Both the position numbers and the translations under genes were made by a program. The notes beneath the pieces are model-generated. The model worked only from the letters and a program-made list of their open reading frames with translations, was not told where the DNA came from and ran no database searches. Of a DNA stretch of 64,000 nucleotides, positions 10,746 through 21,909 are shown one piece after another; position 1 is the stretch's first letter; each line of letters opens with the position of its first letter. This DNA is from Ancylostoma caninum (lineage: Eukaryota > Nematoda > Chromadorea > Rhabditida > Ancylostomatidae): positions 434,001 to 498,000 of the forward strand of contig JBAJFG010000009.1 in the NCBI GenBank assembly GCA_037903475.1. Reading direction: 5' to 3'.

Positions 10746-13075
10746 TTTGAAAATTGGAGTCGCAGGGAACAGCTCGTGCTGGCTGAATAAGGTGAACTGC
10801 ATTCCACCTGAACAGCACGGCTTCCTTTCCAGGGTATCCACGTGCACTCAGCTTTTGGACTCTACATTTAGCTGGACAAACAATCTTTGCATGACGAAAA
10901 ACGTGACAATTGTTTGCTTCGATCTTAGTAAGGCTTTCGACTCAGTCTGCCACCTCTGCCTGCTACGAAAGCTAGAATGTATTGGACTCAAAGGAAACAT
11001 GCTAAGCTGGTTCCGCTCATATCTTGAAAATAGAACCATGTTTGTGAAGCTAGCTGACTGCCTTTCTTCCGAACGGCTATGTAGCTCAGGTGTCCCTCAA
11101 GGTGGCATTTTATCCCCACTGCTTTTCCTCGTATACACACATGATCTTTTGCCCCGTTTGAGGACAGACCTTAGCATTAACGTTACTGCTTATGCAGGTG
11201 ATGTAAAGGTGTCTGCCACCTATGGTGATACAGACCGGTTACAAGAACAATCTGTGCTTAACAAATCCGTGGAAAAAATGGGTGAATGGTGTGATAGTTA
11301 GCATTTGAATTTAAATTGTTCCAAAAGCTATTCTTTTTCGCTGGGCTCCTCGTCACTGCAGATTTCCGCCCAAAATCTTGGAGAAATTACCTCGAGAGAA
11401 TGTGCGAAAGACCTCGGAATTAGAATTGGCAAGAATTTAAGTTGGACTTCCCACATTGATTCCATTGCGAGAAAAGGCCTTCAGATAGTCCACCGCCTCT
11501 TCAGAATTTCCAAATGCTCGGACCCTTATCTTCTTGTGAAGCTTTACAAAGCATACGTTATACCTGTACTAGAATATTGCAGTCCATTTTGGAGCCCCTA
11601 TTTGGCAAAAGATATCCAGAAAATCGAGAAAGTTCAGAAGACTTTCACCCGAATACTTTACTATTTCGCTTTTCCGGACGCAAATTACCCCACCAGCCTT
11701 CCTTCGTACCACACGCGTCTACACAAGCTAAACCTCAAAAGTCTGTTCTATCGAAGATCGCAAGCCGATATCATTTTAGCCTTTAAAATCTTAAAAGGTG
11801 AACTAAGAATTAAACCTTCCAAGTATTGGGTGTTTCGGCCGGTGGACGGTTAGACGTGGAAATCTTTTCCTCACACACCACAAACTCACTAAATGTCATC
11901 TCAATTTAGGTGCGAACCACTTCTTTTCCAGAACAGCGAAATGGCTTGAGATACTACCTCCGTCCTTGCAGTTATGCGAAAACTCGGCTAAATTTAAACG
12001 AGTCCTTGCAAGAGTGGATCTGCTTCAAACTTTAGGCGTAGAGGATGTCTCTTAACGCAAGTGTTGCTTTACAAGATGTTGTCTGTGTTAAGAACAGTGA
12101 TTCTATGGGTCTTCGTCTGTATGTATATGTATATCTTAGTACTGTGAGCTTCTCATCCCTTAACCCATATCCTCTTCGAAGTCACGTAGTCTCAGCAAGG
12201 TGTTTTCTTAATTTTCCTTACCAGCCTTTCTGCTCAAGTCTGGTCATGGCGCTGATCAGTTACTCCCATCCCGGGGCTAGTCCTTTTCTCCACTCAGCTA
12301 AAAAAATTCGTTGAGACTTACAGTCGTTTCCTAATCCTTACCTATCGTGAAATGTGCTACTGTTAAGTACTTTTACTTGTTCTCTTTTTCATTTACATCA
12401 CTAGAATTTCTCTCCGACATTCTAGCGCATCAAGTGCGCATCAGCTTGTGGTTTAAGTAGGCGGTGCACCACGCTGGTCACCGGAGCCCTCTCGTGCGCT
12501 ATTGGGCTTGCAGTGTTGGCGGCCCACTGCCCTTCTTATCCTGAGCTCAGCTAGAGGAGAGTTTAGCTGTTCTACTACTTGTCTGTTATATCAGTTTCTC
12601 AGGATAGTGTTGAACTATTACTTATGTGAGATGCTGTTTTACTTGCACGTTCATCTATAACCTATGATTGTAAAGGTGAGGGTTCAGATTTAACTGCTGT
12701 TCAGTCTCAGCACTCGTTCTTTCGGAGCAACGACCAGTAGCTCTTGATTCATTTGATTCAGCGCACAGATAGTACCTTTTGCATCATTGACGAGCTTGGA
12801 TAACTAAAGAAATTTCCCGATCGAGAATCAACGCTCAGTATTCGTTCACATCATCTTTTGGTAATCAGTGTAAGAACCTGTCATGTACTACAAAATTTCG
12901 ATATAGTCGCTCCCAGGTTATTAGTTGACATCGAAATTGACCTTCTACGTTCTTCCTTCCTGTTTCTTTATTGTTTCGTTTGTAATTCAATTCGAATGTT
13001 CTGTTTGTTACTAGACGCCTCTATTTGGCTTGCGCACCCTGAGTGCATCAATAAACAATAAACAATATATCCTCT
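10746..13075 (+). mobile_element. CR1-like non-LTR retrotransposon, 5'-truncated
   Basis: Contains the reverse-transcriptase frame described separately, then about 1.2 kb of 3' untranslated sequence, and ends with GCGCACCCTGAGTGCATCAA followed by repeated AATAAAC units. The endonuclease region expected upstream of the reverse transcriptase is absent, and the copy begins abruptly beside an inverted LINE tail. Truncation at the 5' end, in-frame stops and a catalytic substitution show it is dead. Confidence 0.8.
10747..11853 (+). pseudogene. CR1-like reverse transcriptase, inactivated
   Basis: Reverse transcriptase that would copy LINE RNA at a nicked target. Conserved blocks appear in order: QHGFLSRVSTCTQLL, CFDLSKAFDSVCH, the SSGVPQGGILSPLLFLVYTHD block, the catalytic box and the thumb region ending in CAKDLGI and LEYCSPFWSPY. 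The catalytic box reads YAGD where active enzymes have YADD, so the second aspartate-containing motif is broken. A TAG at 11299-11301 interrupts the frame, which otherwise continues without shift to 11853. The upstream apurinic-type endonuclease is missing. It belongs to the CR1/Jockey side of the LINE families by motif style. Confidence 0.85.
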
Positions 13076-13560
13076 TAACAAAGCACCGTGAGGGCAGCAA
13101 TGATGGAATAATGGATACAGTCTCCAATGATGAAAGCGAGATGTTTAGACAGTGCTTTCAGGCTTTCGCTGCGGTAGCGTGCCCTGACGGTCTCAAGCCC
13201 TACGGGCGAGATACTGTTGGCAATGATTGGACATTGCATTGCAGCAGTGTACGGAGCACAGTAGCCCCCGTATTGGCGCTTGGTCAACGATTCAATTGCT
13301 TATGACCACGTCGAAGAAATCGGTGGATGCCGTGAGAGGTGGGATACGCTCGGTTTCTTCACTGGTTGTCGTAAATTCTGGGGCAGCTCGTTCAGTAGAT
13401 ACAGGTCACAAAATATGCACCGGCGGAGTTGTTCCCCAGAACCCATACCAGGCGTGTACCTCGCAGATGTTGGTAGCTTAGAGGCTTGCGTCGGAATGCT
13501 ATTGTCTGCCTGCCAAAGAACACTGTTGCACAACTGCCGTGGAGGCCCATGCTATCAACC
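13076..13560 (-). pseudogene. Transporter-like coding remnant, unknown family
   Basis: The minus strand contains a membrane-protein-like stretch (QYGGYCAPYTAAMQCPIIAN, then KALSKHLAFIIGDCIHYSII) which pairs with the segment at 8819-8890. Upstream on the same strand, reading switches between frames: one frame carries HGSCATVFFGRQTIAFRRK and another CEVHAWYGFWGTTPP. The mixture looks like a decayed major-facilitator-type transporter, but this is an impression and not an identification. No complete exon set could be built. Confidence 0.3.
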
Positions 13561-14039
13561 TATACCACTACGACACTTATGACATTCAGATCCCGTACCC
13601 TATGCACAACCGATTGCAAACGACACATGTGATATTGCAGATGATCTGGCACCTCATCTGCCAGCGCTGATAATACACATGTGCAAGATAGTAACTGTGC
13701 TGGATATTGTGGCCACTACCTTCGTGGCATCTCTCCGTACTTCTTGCTACACAACAGAACATCAACACTGCCCATATTCATAGCCCACTACGAATATATA
13801 CACAAATACAATACAAAGACTAAGGGGGATACACAACCAGCCCATTACTGGAGCTTGATGGCAAACACAAACTTCCCGACGTATGAGCCGTCCTCCGCAG
13901 GAGCAGCGTGAGCTCCACATTCCCTCGTGCAGCCAGGAACGCCGGGTTACCTCTTTCTAGCGCAGCTCCTATCCTTGTCATACCATGTGGATTGTTGTTA
14001 TTGATAATCGACACTTGTGCTGTTCCATCATCTATCCTC
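13561..14039. other. Intergenic, nothing recognised
   Basis: Several short overlapping open frames on both strands, none with splice support or recognisable family. Confidence 0.25.
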
Positions 14040-14175
14040 TTCCCCTGTGACGCTACCGCTCCCACTCGACGAATGGCTTGGTGAGTACGCGCGCGCGCGC
14101 CTATTTATGCAGTTTCAGCGGAGGGGGCGGAGCCTATCGTGCGCGTACGAGGAGCGTACGGCCATGACGCAGCGC
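14040..14175. promoter_or_regulatory. GC-rich island with alternating GC run
   Basis: Markedly GC- and CpG-rich compared with the surrounding sequence. It contains a GCGCGCGCGCG run near 14089-14101 and a GGGGGCGGAGCC box near 14123. In a compact AT-rich genome such islands often mark promoters or first exons, but no linked gene was identified. It could also be a fragment of a GC-rich repeat. Confidence 0.25.
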
Positions 14176-14769
14176 GACCTGGGACTCTTTCAAGATGTTA
14201 CAAATAAAGTCGCACGAAGTCACGACACTGGTGATGTGCGCTTCGCTCTCATCCCATTGAGATTGAGGTTCAACAGGGATTAGCGAGTTTTAGGACTCGT
14301 TGTTTCTAAGAAGTTCAGTACAATCAGATACACGGGATGAACGAACGAAGAACGTGTCAACTTTAGCTGTTGTAACATTTCCTGCAACCACTTTTGACCA
14401 TATTTTCGGAATATTTCCTAACTTTCTTCCTTTATTTCCAAAATCTACAAGGAGTGCGAGTGCACTGTTGACGGACTGGTTTGTCGGGGCTCCACAGTTC
14501 AGAAAAAACACAAAATCACCAGGATAGGTGCACAACGATCGAGGAAGGGTCTGCTGAGACCCTATCGTGGGGGAAACGTCAGGATAAGACCTTGAAATCT
14601 AATGTTTATTTTCAAATATGTATATCTAATGCAAAACTAACTCCTATTCTCATTCAGTGGTGATTTAGCATTATGTGTAGATATTATAAAATTAGGCGAA
14701 CTATACAAACAATAGCCGTATGCAGCAAGGAAAGAGCACGGTTCTGCAAATATTACTGACATATTGTTA
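14176..14769. other. Intergenic upstream of the RTE-like element
   Basis: Open frames overlap on both strands at 14290-14535, but no splice sites or family support either reading. No 5' end for the retroelement was recognised. Confidence 0.25.
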
Positions 14770-15955
14770 TTAAATCGAGGCCGCCCGAGAATACCAAGAA
14801 CCGCTAGTGCTGACTTTTGTTGACTACAAAAAGGCATTTGATTCAGTGGAGCCGGCGAAGGTCTAGAAAGCGCTGAAAGAACAGGGTGTTGAGTCGCGAT
14901 ACATAAAGGTTTTGTGTGAGTGCTCGGGATGCACCACGGTGTTTCGGCCGTTTCTCAACGATATCGAGGTACCTGTGGAGAAAGGAGTTCGTCAAGGCGA
15001 CCCAGTTTCACCGAATTTATTCTCAGCGTGTTTGGAGTTGGTCATTCGGAACTGCGACTGGAGCACCTTTGGAGTCCTCATCGACGGGAAGCGGCTGAAC
15101 CATCTACGTTTCGCAGATGACATAGTGCTGATCACGAGGTCACCGGACGATGCCTCTGAAATGCTCAGACTGCTGGACCAAGAAGGAAGAAGAATAGGTC
15201 TCAGCATCAACACAACTAAAACGAAAGTCATGAGGAGCGCATTTTTTAGTCAGCAGCCGGTATTTCTTCAGGGTGTTCCCCTCGAAGACGTCAGCGAATA
15301 TATCTATCTTGGTCGCCTCCTAAACATGGAGAACGACATCAAGCCCGAGATCGCGAGGAGACGACGAGCAGGCTGAGCTGCTTATAATTCGATTAAAAGC
15401 GTACTCGAACCGAGGACCAGAAGCTACGCGCGGATCTCTTCATCTCGACCGTGCTGCCAGCCCTGTGCTACGCGAGCGAAACGTGGGCGCTGACAAAAAT
15501 CGCTGAGACTCAGCTTCGCTCGGCCCAGGTCTCACTCGAACGTCGCATGCTTGGGCTGTCCTTGCGCCAGCAGCGAGAGCGTCGTCTACACAACTCAGAT
15601 ATTAGAGCAATGTCGATGGTCCATGACGCTGTTCTTCACGCCGATGGGTCGAAACATCGGTAGCAGGACATCTCATGAGATGCTCGGATGGTCGATGGAG
15701 TTCTGCGGTTCTGCGATGGTACCCTCGCGACAGAAAGCGACCGCGCGGCCGACCTCCTATAAGGTGGTACGATTCGTTGGCTTATCGAAACAACAGCGGT
15801 GCTTCCGGTTCAGTTAAGGTCCACTGGTCGACTAAGGCCCAAGACCGATCGGTGTGGAAGAGAAGTTGGGACCCGCGCAAAGCCAACCGTCGTGCTGAGG
15901 AACGGGTCGCCTAAGTATCCTAAGTATTGTTATTAAAAGAGGCGAAGAAACCGGA
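14770..15955 (+). mobile_element. RTE-like non-LTR retrotransposon, 5'-truncated
   Basis: Contains the 3' half of an RTE-type reverse transcriptase and the characteristic C-terminal region with PRDRKRPRGRPP near 15735-15765. The element is cut at its 5' end (no endonuclease) and its frame is broken several times. The 3' limit is placed after the last coding motif, close to a GAAATAAAGCATAAATTC sequence. A similar AAAGCATAAATTCA occurs near 23689, just after the other LINE fragment. Confidence 0.75.
14785..15914 (+). pseudogene. RTE-like reverse transcriptase, frameshifted
   Basis: The palm starts with TFVDYKKAFDSVE, followed by an in-frame TAG near 14863. The block KGVRQGDPVSPNLFSACLE and an intact catalytic FADD (NHLRFADDIVLI) follow in the 14912-15376 frame, with YIYLGRLLN at its end. 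After a stop, the sequence resumes in other frames: LFISTVLPALCYASETWAL at about 15435, then KRPRGRPPIRWYDSLAYR to 15914. At least three stops or shifts separate these blocks, so no functional protein can be made despite the intact FADD. Confidence 0.85.
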
Positions 15956-17039
15956 AATAAAGCATAAATTCAGAGAATTCTCGTTAATGACCCCAGTGAT
16001 AACATCAGACTTCGGCAGGAACTTGACTCAAGACAAGCGGCATTAGAAATTAGTAGGTAATTGATTTCGGCAAGAGTAAGTGGTTATCATGCGAGAATCC
16101 TGCCAGCAGCAATGCTTCCAGCGCTTTAAAAAAACAGGTTCTGCACGGATCCTTTGGTGAACAGGCACATATTCGCCATTGGCAAAGTTCTATCTAAATC
16201 CGATAGAGAATTGGATCCAATTAATTTTTTAGGAGTTACAACTGAAAAGTACCTGGCGGTACTCACTGCATCGTTGGTACAGCGACCCTTCCCGAACTTC
16301 GTGATAAGATTAAAAATACTACTCTCCTTCTAACTGCCTAAAGAAATCGTGATCAATTGATGTTGGAGGGAGATATGCGCTTGCTGAGTTGTATTATTCT
16401 AGCGTGTTAATTCGACCCGGAAGTCTCCCTACAAATAATAGACATCCGGAGCATCGGATCCTAGCGCGTAATATGTGATTACCAATAAAATGCGGCCTAT
16501 GAGACACCTATCTGGATTCATTTCCTCTCGAAAATGCACGTGAGTGCAAGTTGTGTTCCAATAAGGAATAAAATAGCTATCCAAAAGATCCATAGATTGC
16601 CACTTTTGTGCTTTGATGGCGTGCATTTAAAAATGAAAACATAATGGGGAAGGACAGTGTCGTTTCAATGCGCTTACTGAGCTGTATTATTCTGCCGCTC
16701 AATTGTTTCTCCTTTCAAAAGCATAGCTTAAAAAATGTAGCATTCATTTTTTTCGCTCATTTCGAGTACGCGTTAGGGTACACTATTGCTTGTGCATGAT
16801 GTATCATATTTTTGTGGAAGTTTTAACGAGATTCCTAGATATTGGGCTGGTGAAGAACAAATGGCGCTTTTTTTTGTCGACTTTATTTTTTTAGCAAGCC
16901 AAAAAATTTCTTTGATCAACCCGAACCATTCTTTGCTCTATTCGTAGTTTTCTTCAATCTTTACTCCGTGCGCTCAGAGCTCGAGGAACTGCAAAGCGAA
17001 GAAAGATGAGAGCACTGTTTCTGTATAGCAAATTTTGAG
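15956..17039. other. Intergenic, one short direct repeat
   Basis: A word close to ATGCGCTTGCTGAGTTGTAT occurs near 16375 and again, with two changes, near 16668. No gene is seen. Confidence 0.3.
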
Positions 17040-17420
17040 CGGCTCCGGTGCAAAAGATAGGCCTTTGAGCATCCCATGGATTTTTCTGGCACATCAACTT
17101 TCTCGAAAAAATAGCAGTAATAGGCATTATCGAGGAGTTCCTTCCAAGAAGCAGCTTGGAGAGAATCATTAAGCAAGCGCTCCAGAAATAACAAGGAAAA
17201 TGTTTTGAAAAGTGCTCACATATGTTCCCCCAAATACGGAACCGTTGCACCGGAGCTCACACATGGATTAGGTGATGACGTCGTTGCCGAAAAGGTGTTT
17301 TGGTTTGCTGTGCTTGCACTGCTATAGAGAAATCTTCAAGATTTAGAAAGTTGAAAACGAGATCTCTGGACCTTTTTAATTATTATATTTTACGACTGCT
17401 TTGCATAGTGAGCATCTTTT
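17040..17420 (+). repeat. Diverged repeat, copy A (copy B near 32.4 kb)
   Basis: By eye this aligns over more than 300 bases with 32370-32770 in the same orientation. The best-kept part contains TTGGAGAGAATCAT and AGAAATAACAAGGAAAATG, followed by CCGTTGCACCGGAGCTCACA. Frames are interrupted in both copies, so if it was once a gene it has decayed. Identity unknown. Confidence 0.5.
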
Positions 17421-17767
17421 ACACCTACAGTACAATAGAGTTTTCTGTACTTCACAAGGCCGCTACCATACCACGGTTCGCACGAACAAAATAAAATGGA
17501 TTTGAAAGAAGATATCGCCATTTCTTTTGTTTCAGCTCAATACTACGCCAAACACCATTGATTAATTCTGATTACCAAATGATCAGATAAAAATGTTAGT
17601 TACTGCTTTCCATACAGTGAATTACACGCACCTTTGACCTAGTGAGTGGACGTGTCGAAAACCATGAGTCTTTTTATACCTATTGTTGTCATTTCGTCAG
17701 CATAGTTATTTCTGGGTTTTTTGAGATTGTTTATGAACAAGTCGTTTATTTGATGGACCATCTCGAG

Positions 17768-17782
17768 ATCTTTAATTTGCAG
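17768..17782 (+). promoter_or_regulatory. Probable spliced-leader acceptor before the TTR-like start
   Basis: The sequence TTTAATTTGCAG lies immediately before the ATG at 17783. An acceptor directly abutting the start codon, with a polypyrimidine-rich approach, is the usual arrangement for nematode spliced-leader trans-splicing. An upstream in-frame ATG at 17642 would extend the protein with an unlikely sequence and is therefore not preferred. Confidence 0.5.
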
Positions 17783-20700
17783 ATGAGAGTCGTTATTCTT
17801 TTACTCCTCATATCGACTTGCTACGGTCTCTGGTTTATCGGTAGGGAGCAATCCATTGGTGTGAAAGGCAAACTTGTTTGCAATGGCATGCCTGCTGAAG
17901 GAGTAAAAGTAAAATTACGTGAGAAGGAAATTTGTAAGAACTACATTCATGCTTTTTACGGCAATTTGAAGTACGCACGAAATATATTTTACTGAAGACG
18001 CTGTTATTTCAGTTTTGGACAGAGAACTGGACCAAGGCGAGACCGATGCACATGGCGAATTCAAGTTGTGGGGAAGCGCCAGGGAAATATCGAAGATCGA
18101 TCCTCAGCTGAACATCTATCACAAATGTAACTATAGAGGGGTGAGATTTCGCGTGACTTCCGCATAGTGGGTCAAGACGTGCTGCGCGTACGGGGTGGGA
18201 GCAGAATTAGGGGAACATGCCAAAAATTTTACATCAATCGGTTGAAGAGCCGTCTGCCCTCAAAAAAAGCCCAACAAATTCGGGGTTCATGTCACAAGTG
18301 GCAGGTAGCCTCTATCAAGGTAATTATCCAAACCTTGCACCTTTTTTTACAGAAAACCCATGGCTTTGTTAGGCTTATAACTGGTCTTAAGTCGGAAATA
18401 TACTATAATGAGAAGGAAGGGATCCATCCCAATGAGTTCTGGATATGTAATTAGTTCGCGTATTCAGATAATAACGACCACAGGTGGGAACTCTATGTAA
18501 GTTTCCTTGTAATTCTCTTCCTTTTTTTCGTTCTATATAATAAGTTCGCATATAATTAGTGTGAATATGACGTTTGTTCTCCTGATATGCATCTGAGTCA
18601 AAAATTTTAGAGGTTATTCCTTTCACTGACTTATTTCTACTGGTTATTTCTAGCAATGACGCAGATCGTTAATGTTGGTGCGAGTCCTTTCTTGGAATGG
18701 AATCTCGTTATTCTGGGTCCGTATCCATCATTCTTTATTTAGTCCGACTAACGCGCTCTAACGGATATGCTAGTGTTGTTTAGAGAATATGACGTACAGT
18801 CAGGGTCCAGCGTACGATAGTAATTTACCAAGGGGATCGTCTCGGGGAGGAGGGGAGGAGTTGCCTGAAGTGGGTAGTATGATAACAGCAAGGTAGAGAA
18901 GTTCGTTTTTTATCAGCGGGCTCCAAGTTCGACTCCACGCTAGGGTGGTAGTGTTGCAAACACTTCAACATGCTTGTTTTATTTCAGTGCCATGAATAAC
19001 ATGTGCAAAATCGTCGGAGAACACTTTCTACTTGAAATTGGACGCTTTATTTGGCTGTAAACCGACTCTTAGGGTCCAAAAAATATGTAGCTCAAAATGC
19101 AATTCCGAGGATGGTGCCCAATGACCTCTGGACATCACATGGTGTTCCGAAGCTGTGAAGGCGGTTTCCCAGAATCTAACCTTATGATGATGCAAAATCT
19201 CACGGGTTCTTGTTCATTGGAAGTTTTTTTTTATAGCGATAAGACCACATATGACATGACCGCAAAATTTGTTAAATTTGAGGTAGGTTAACACCCAATA
19301 ATTGACGGAATCAGAAGGTCCTGTAAAATAGGACCCTATGTATAAGAAAGAGCAAATCTTCCTCTATCGTAAAGCGTTGGAGCTGCTCCCTCTTGCAGAG
19401 CAGTCATAAAGTTATTGGCCTCAGATTAACACCACATCCTTAAACTTGACAAAAATCAGGTTTTTCTTCCATGGCTTTTTTTCAGCGCACATTTGAAAGT
19501 TGACAAGATCTTGAAAATGATTCTGAAAGAGGAAGTCAATCTCTATGTTATTCTAAAATTTCAGCTCTCAAAGTTACCTAGTAGGAGTTTTATTCCGTTG
19601 GTAAACAGATGGTAAACCGTTGGTAAAAATGGCAATTTCCCCCGCTTTCTACCAACGAATTTCCACCCAAATTTAACCCTAATAAACCAAATTTCTTGAG
19701 AAAGGAAGATGCGCACCAGAAAGTGCAAATCTTCCTGATAGGAGAAGGATTTAAGCCATTTTCCCAGTCCACGTGCCAATCCTTTTAAAATTCGTGACAA
19801 ACGACTACATCTGCACGTGTACGACTTTAAATCTGAGTGAAAGAACACCACTCACGCGCTAGTTTGACAGCTTGAAAAAGGGCCCGGCAACTTGCTTTTG
19901 TTTATGCACAGAGATGCTTCACGTCCGACTGCTCTACATGTTTTTTTTCCGTTTTGCAAAAATTAGTCTCCGGCTGGGACCGAACCCTGGACCTGTTTGA
20001 ACATGAATACTTCTTCGTCACTCCAGTTGCTTACAGTAAGTGTGTAGATGTGCGACACAGACATGCGCGACAATGACTGGCTGTTTCATTGATAAAACTT
20101 GGAGTTCAAAAATAGAAATTACAAACCGAAGAGTGAAAAAATAATTTCAAAACTTGATTAAATTCAAAAATTGTCTTCCGGATATTTTGAAAGCTGTTGG
20201 ATTACAATAACTGAAAGCGCAAAAAAATTGAATGTTCTGGAGGTGGTCGCATTTTTCCCGTCTACAAGGGGGGGTCGCTTTGGGGTCGAATTCTTACCAA
20301 TACCGCGCCTGACCTTGCGTACAGTCTGTCCGAAACGACGAGTCCGCCCACACACTCGGGAATCGAGAGGCGGCGCGGCTGTGACGTATGCCGTTAGCTG
20401 CCAAGTCGAACACGTCACAGCCAAATCATTGGTCGACACACGATGAAACGTGATACCCAGATTAGAGATGATGACGCGGATGGCTGGCAAGCGTGGCCCC
20501 CTCTCGATCCCCGCGTGCGTTGGCGGACTCGTTGTTTCGTACAGAGAATATATGCCAATCCATTCCTTTCACTGCAGGATATGCTTATCCTGTCGATTTC
20601 CACTTGATAACGTTCCACGACCCACTCCTTCAATTCGTGCTGCTTTTTGTCAAAACACCGCGTTTGCGCCAACCAATGAACACGTGGTTGGACGAGTTAT

Positions 20701-21395
20701 ATTGGATGGCAGAGTGGAAAGGGATATCTTCCCGCTGTGTTTTCCTTCGTGCAGTCAAATATATTGGATACGGCTCCTGATATGCGATACATCATGACGG
20801 TGGTAGTCTTTTTCTGTTCGCAATTTGTACTTTTCATGGGGTTATAAGCAACAGGTCTACACATTCATAGGCGTCAGCATAACCTGCTGACGTTTACTGC
20901 AAAAATGTATTAAGTTCAGCAGTGGGCCTCAGATGGGCGAGACTGGACCTGCTTAACATTTCTAGGATTGGATGTTGTGACGAATTGTTCTAAAGAGAAC
21001 CGTAAGAGCAATTTACTGAACAAGAAAGTTGAACTACGGAAAGCCAATTAATGACATAAGGCGAGCGCGGCACATTTATTTAATAACAATTTGCCCTATG
21101 CTGTATTTCACAAAACGCTGTTATCAGTGGGGAAGGTAATCGAACATGAGCTTGTTGGGTCAATGCAGGCACCTATCCTTCATCGAAAGTTCTGTTCTAC
21201 TCTTTTATTCTATTTTGAATATCTATTTAGCCTTGCTACAAGAAGCTCTCCGTAGGAATTCCATCGAAATATATCGTGAAAGGAAACAAGGTGGATTTGG
21301 ACAAGTACTATGACATCGGCACTCTGGAACTTTCCATGAAGACGAAGGGTCAAACGATCGACTGCATCAATTACCTGCCTCCAATTCATGGATAG
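17783..21395 (+). CDS. Transthyretin-like family secreted protein
   Basis: Member of the nematode transthyretin-like (TTR) family: small secreted beta-sandwich proteins of extracellular fluid, some known to bridge apoptotic cells or bind lipids. Three exons join in phase, 17783-17933, 18013-18140 and 21231-21395, to give 147 residues, the normal family size. A clear signal peptide (MRVVILLLLISTCYG) is followed by the family opening VKGKLVCNGMPAEGVKVKL, then GETDAHGEFKLWG, the IDPQLNIYHKCN block and YIVKGN. The last part reads YYDIGTLELSMK and then TIDCINYL. The four expected cysteine positions (LVCNG, YHKCN, PCYKK, DCIN) are present. All splice sites are GT/AG. The second intron is 3.1 kb and carries tRNA-like sequences and an inverted repeat. 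The gene appears intact. Confidence 0.93.
18871..18945 (+). repeat. tRNA-like sequence, possible SINE head
   Basis: Contains an A-box-like GATAACAGCAAGGTAGAG at 18881 and a B-box-like AAGTTCGACTCC at 18925, spaced as in a tRNA, with a TTTTTTAT anticodon-region stretch reminiscent of tRNA-Lys. Stem pairing is poor, so it is a tRNA-derived relic rather than a working tRNA. It lies in intron 2 of the TTR-like gene. Confidence 0.4.
19966..20040 (-). repeat. tRNA-like sequence, possible SINE head
   Basis: On the minus strand a B-box-like CCAGGGTTCGGTCCC (19976-19990) is preceded at tRNA spacing by an A-box-like GTAAGCAACTGGAG (20021-20034). The region after the B box runs into T- and A-rich sequence. 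It is probably a tRNA-derived SINE fragment in the intron of the TTR-like gene. Confidence 0.4.
20331..20539. repeat. Imperfect inverted repeat, 40-bp arms
   Basis: The left arm at 20331-20370 (starting CGAAACGACGAGTCCGCC) is matched in reverse complement by 20500-20539, with roughly 80 percent identity by eye. The arms are GC-rich and separated by about 130 bases. It lies in intron 2 of the TTR-like gene and is probably the remnant of a foldback DNA transposon. Confidence 0.5.
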
Positions 21396-21879
21396 GTTCT
21401 TCCAACACTTGGCGGAGTAGCACAAAAAATACCCCACTGCAAGTAATTGTATGGGATAAACCAGCACGTCTTTGGTGGCGACTTACGAAGGTCTGTGGTC
21501 CCTTGAATGCCTATTCCATCACTTTTCTTCCTGTCATATTCTCTGGAAACTCGTTTTGCCTACCTAGCGTCGGTACTTTCCGAAGCTAGTTAGATGAACA
21601 TTTTCATATCATACGTCTCAAGTCTACTTCTTTGTCTGCTTCTTTGGTTACTTTAGGCTCATTGCGTTATAGATACTTCTATATCAACATTTATGACTCC
21701 TATCTCAACATTCATGCCTACGTAAATCCAAAATAAATGCATTTATTATCCGAGGTGAATATTTTTTACAACATTTCCGGTAACAACGTCAGCGACTTAG
21801 TTCCAACTGTAAATAGGTTCGAACACCAAACACATTTCATTCACGAGGAGAGGACAGGAGCAAATAATGAGTCAGTTGA
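21396..21879. other. 3' flank of the TTR-like gene
   Basis: No further gene. The first AATAAA after the stop codon is near 21733, which would imply a 3' untranslated region of about 350 bases if it is used. The next feature is the LINE fragment. Confidence 0.3.
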
Positions 21880-21909
21880 TATTATCCATTTCCATCCACT
21901 AAAGACGAG

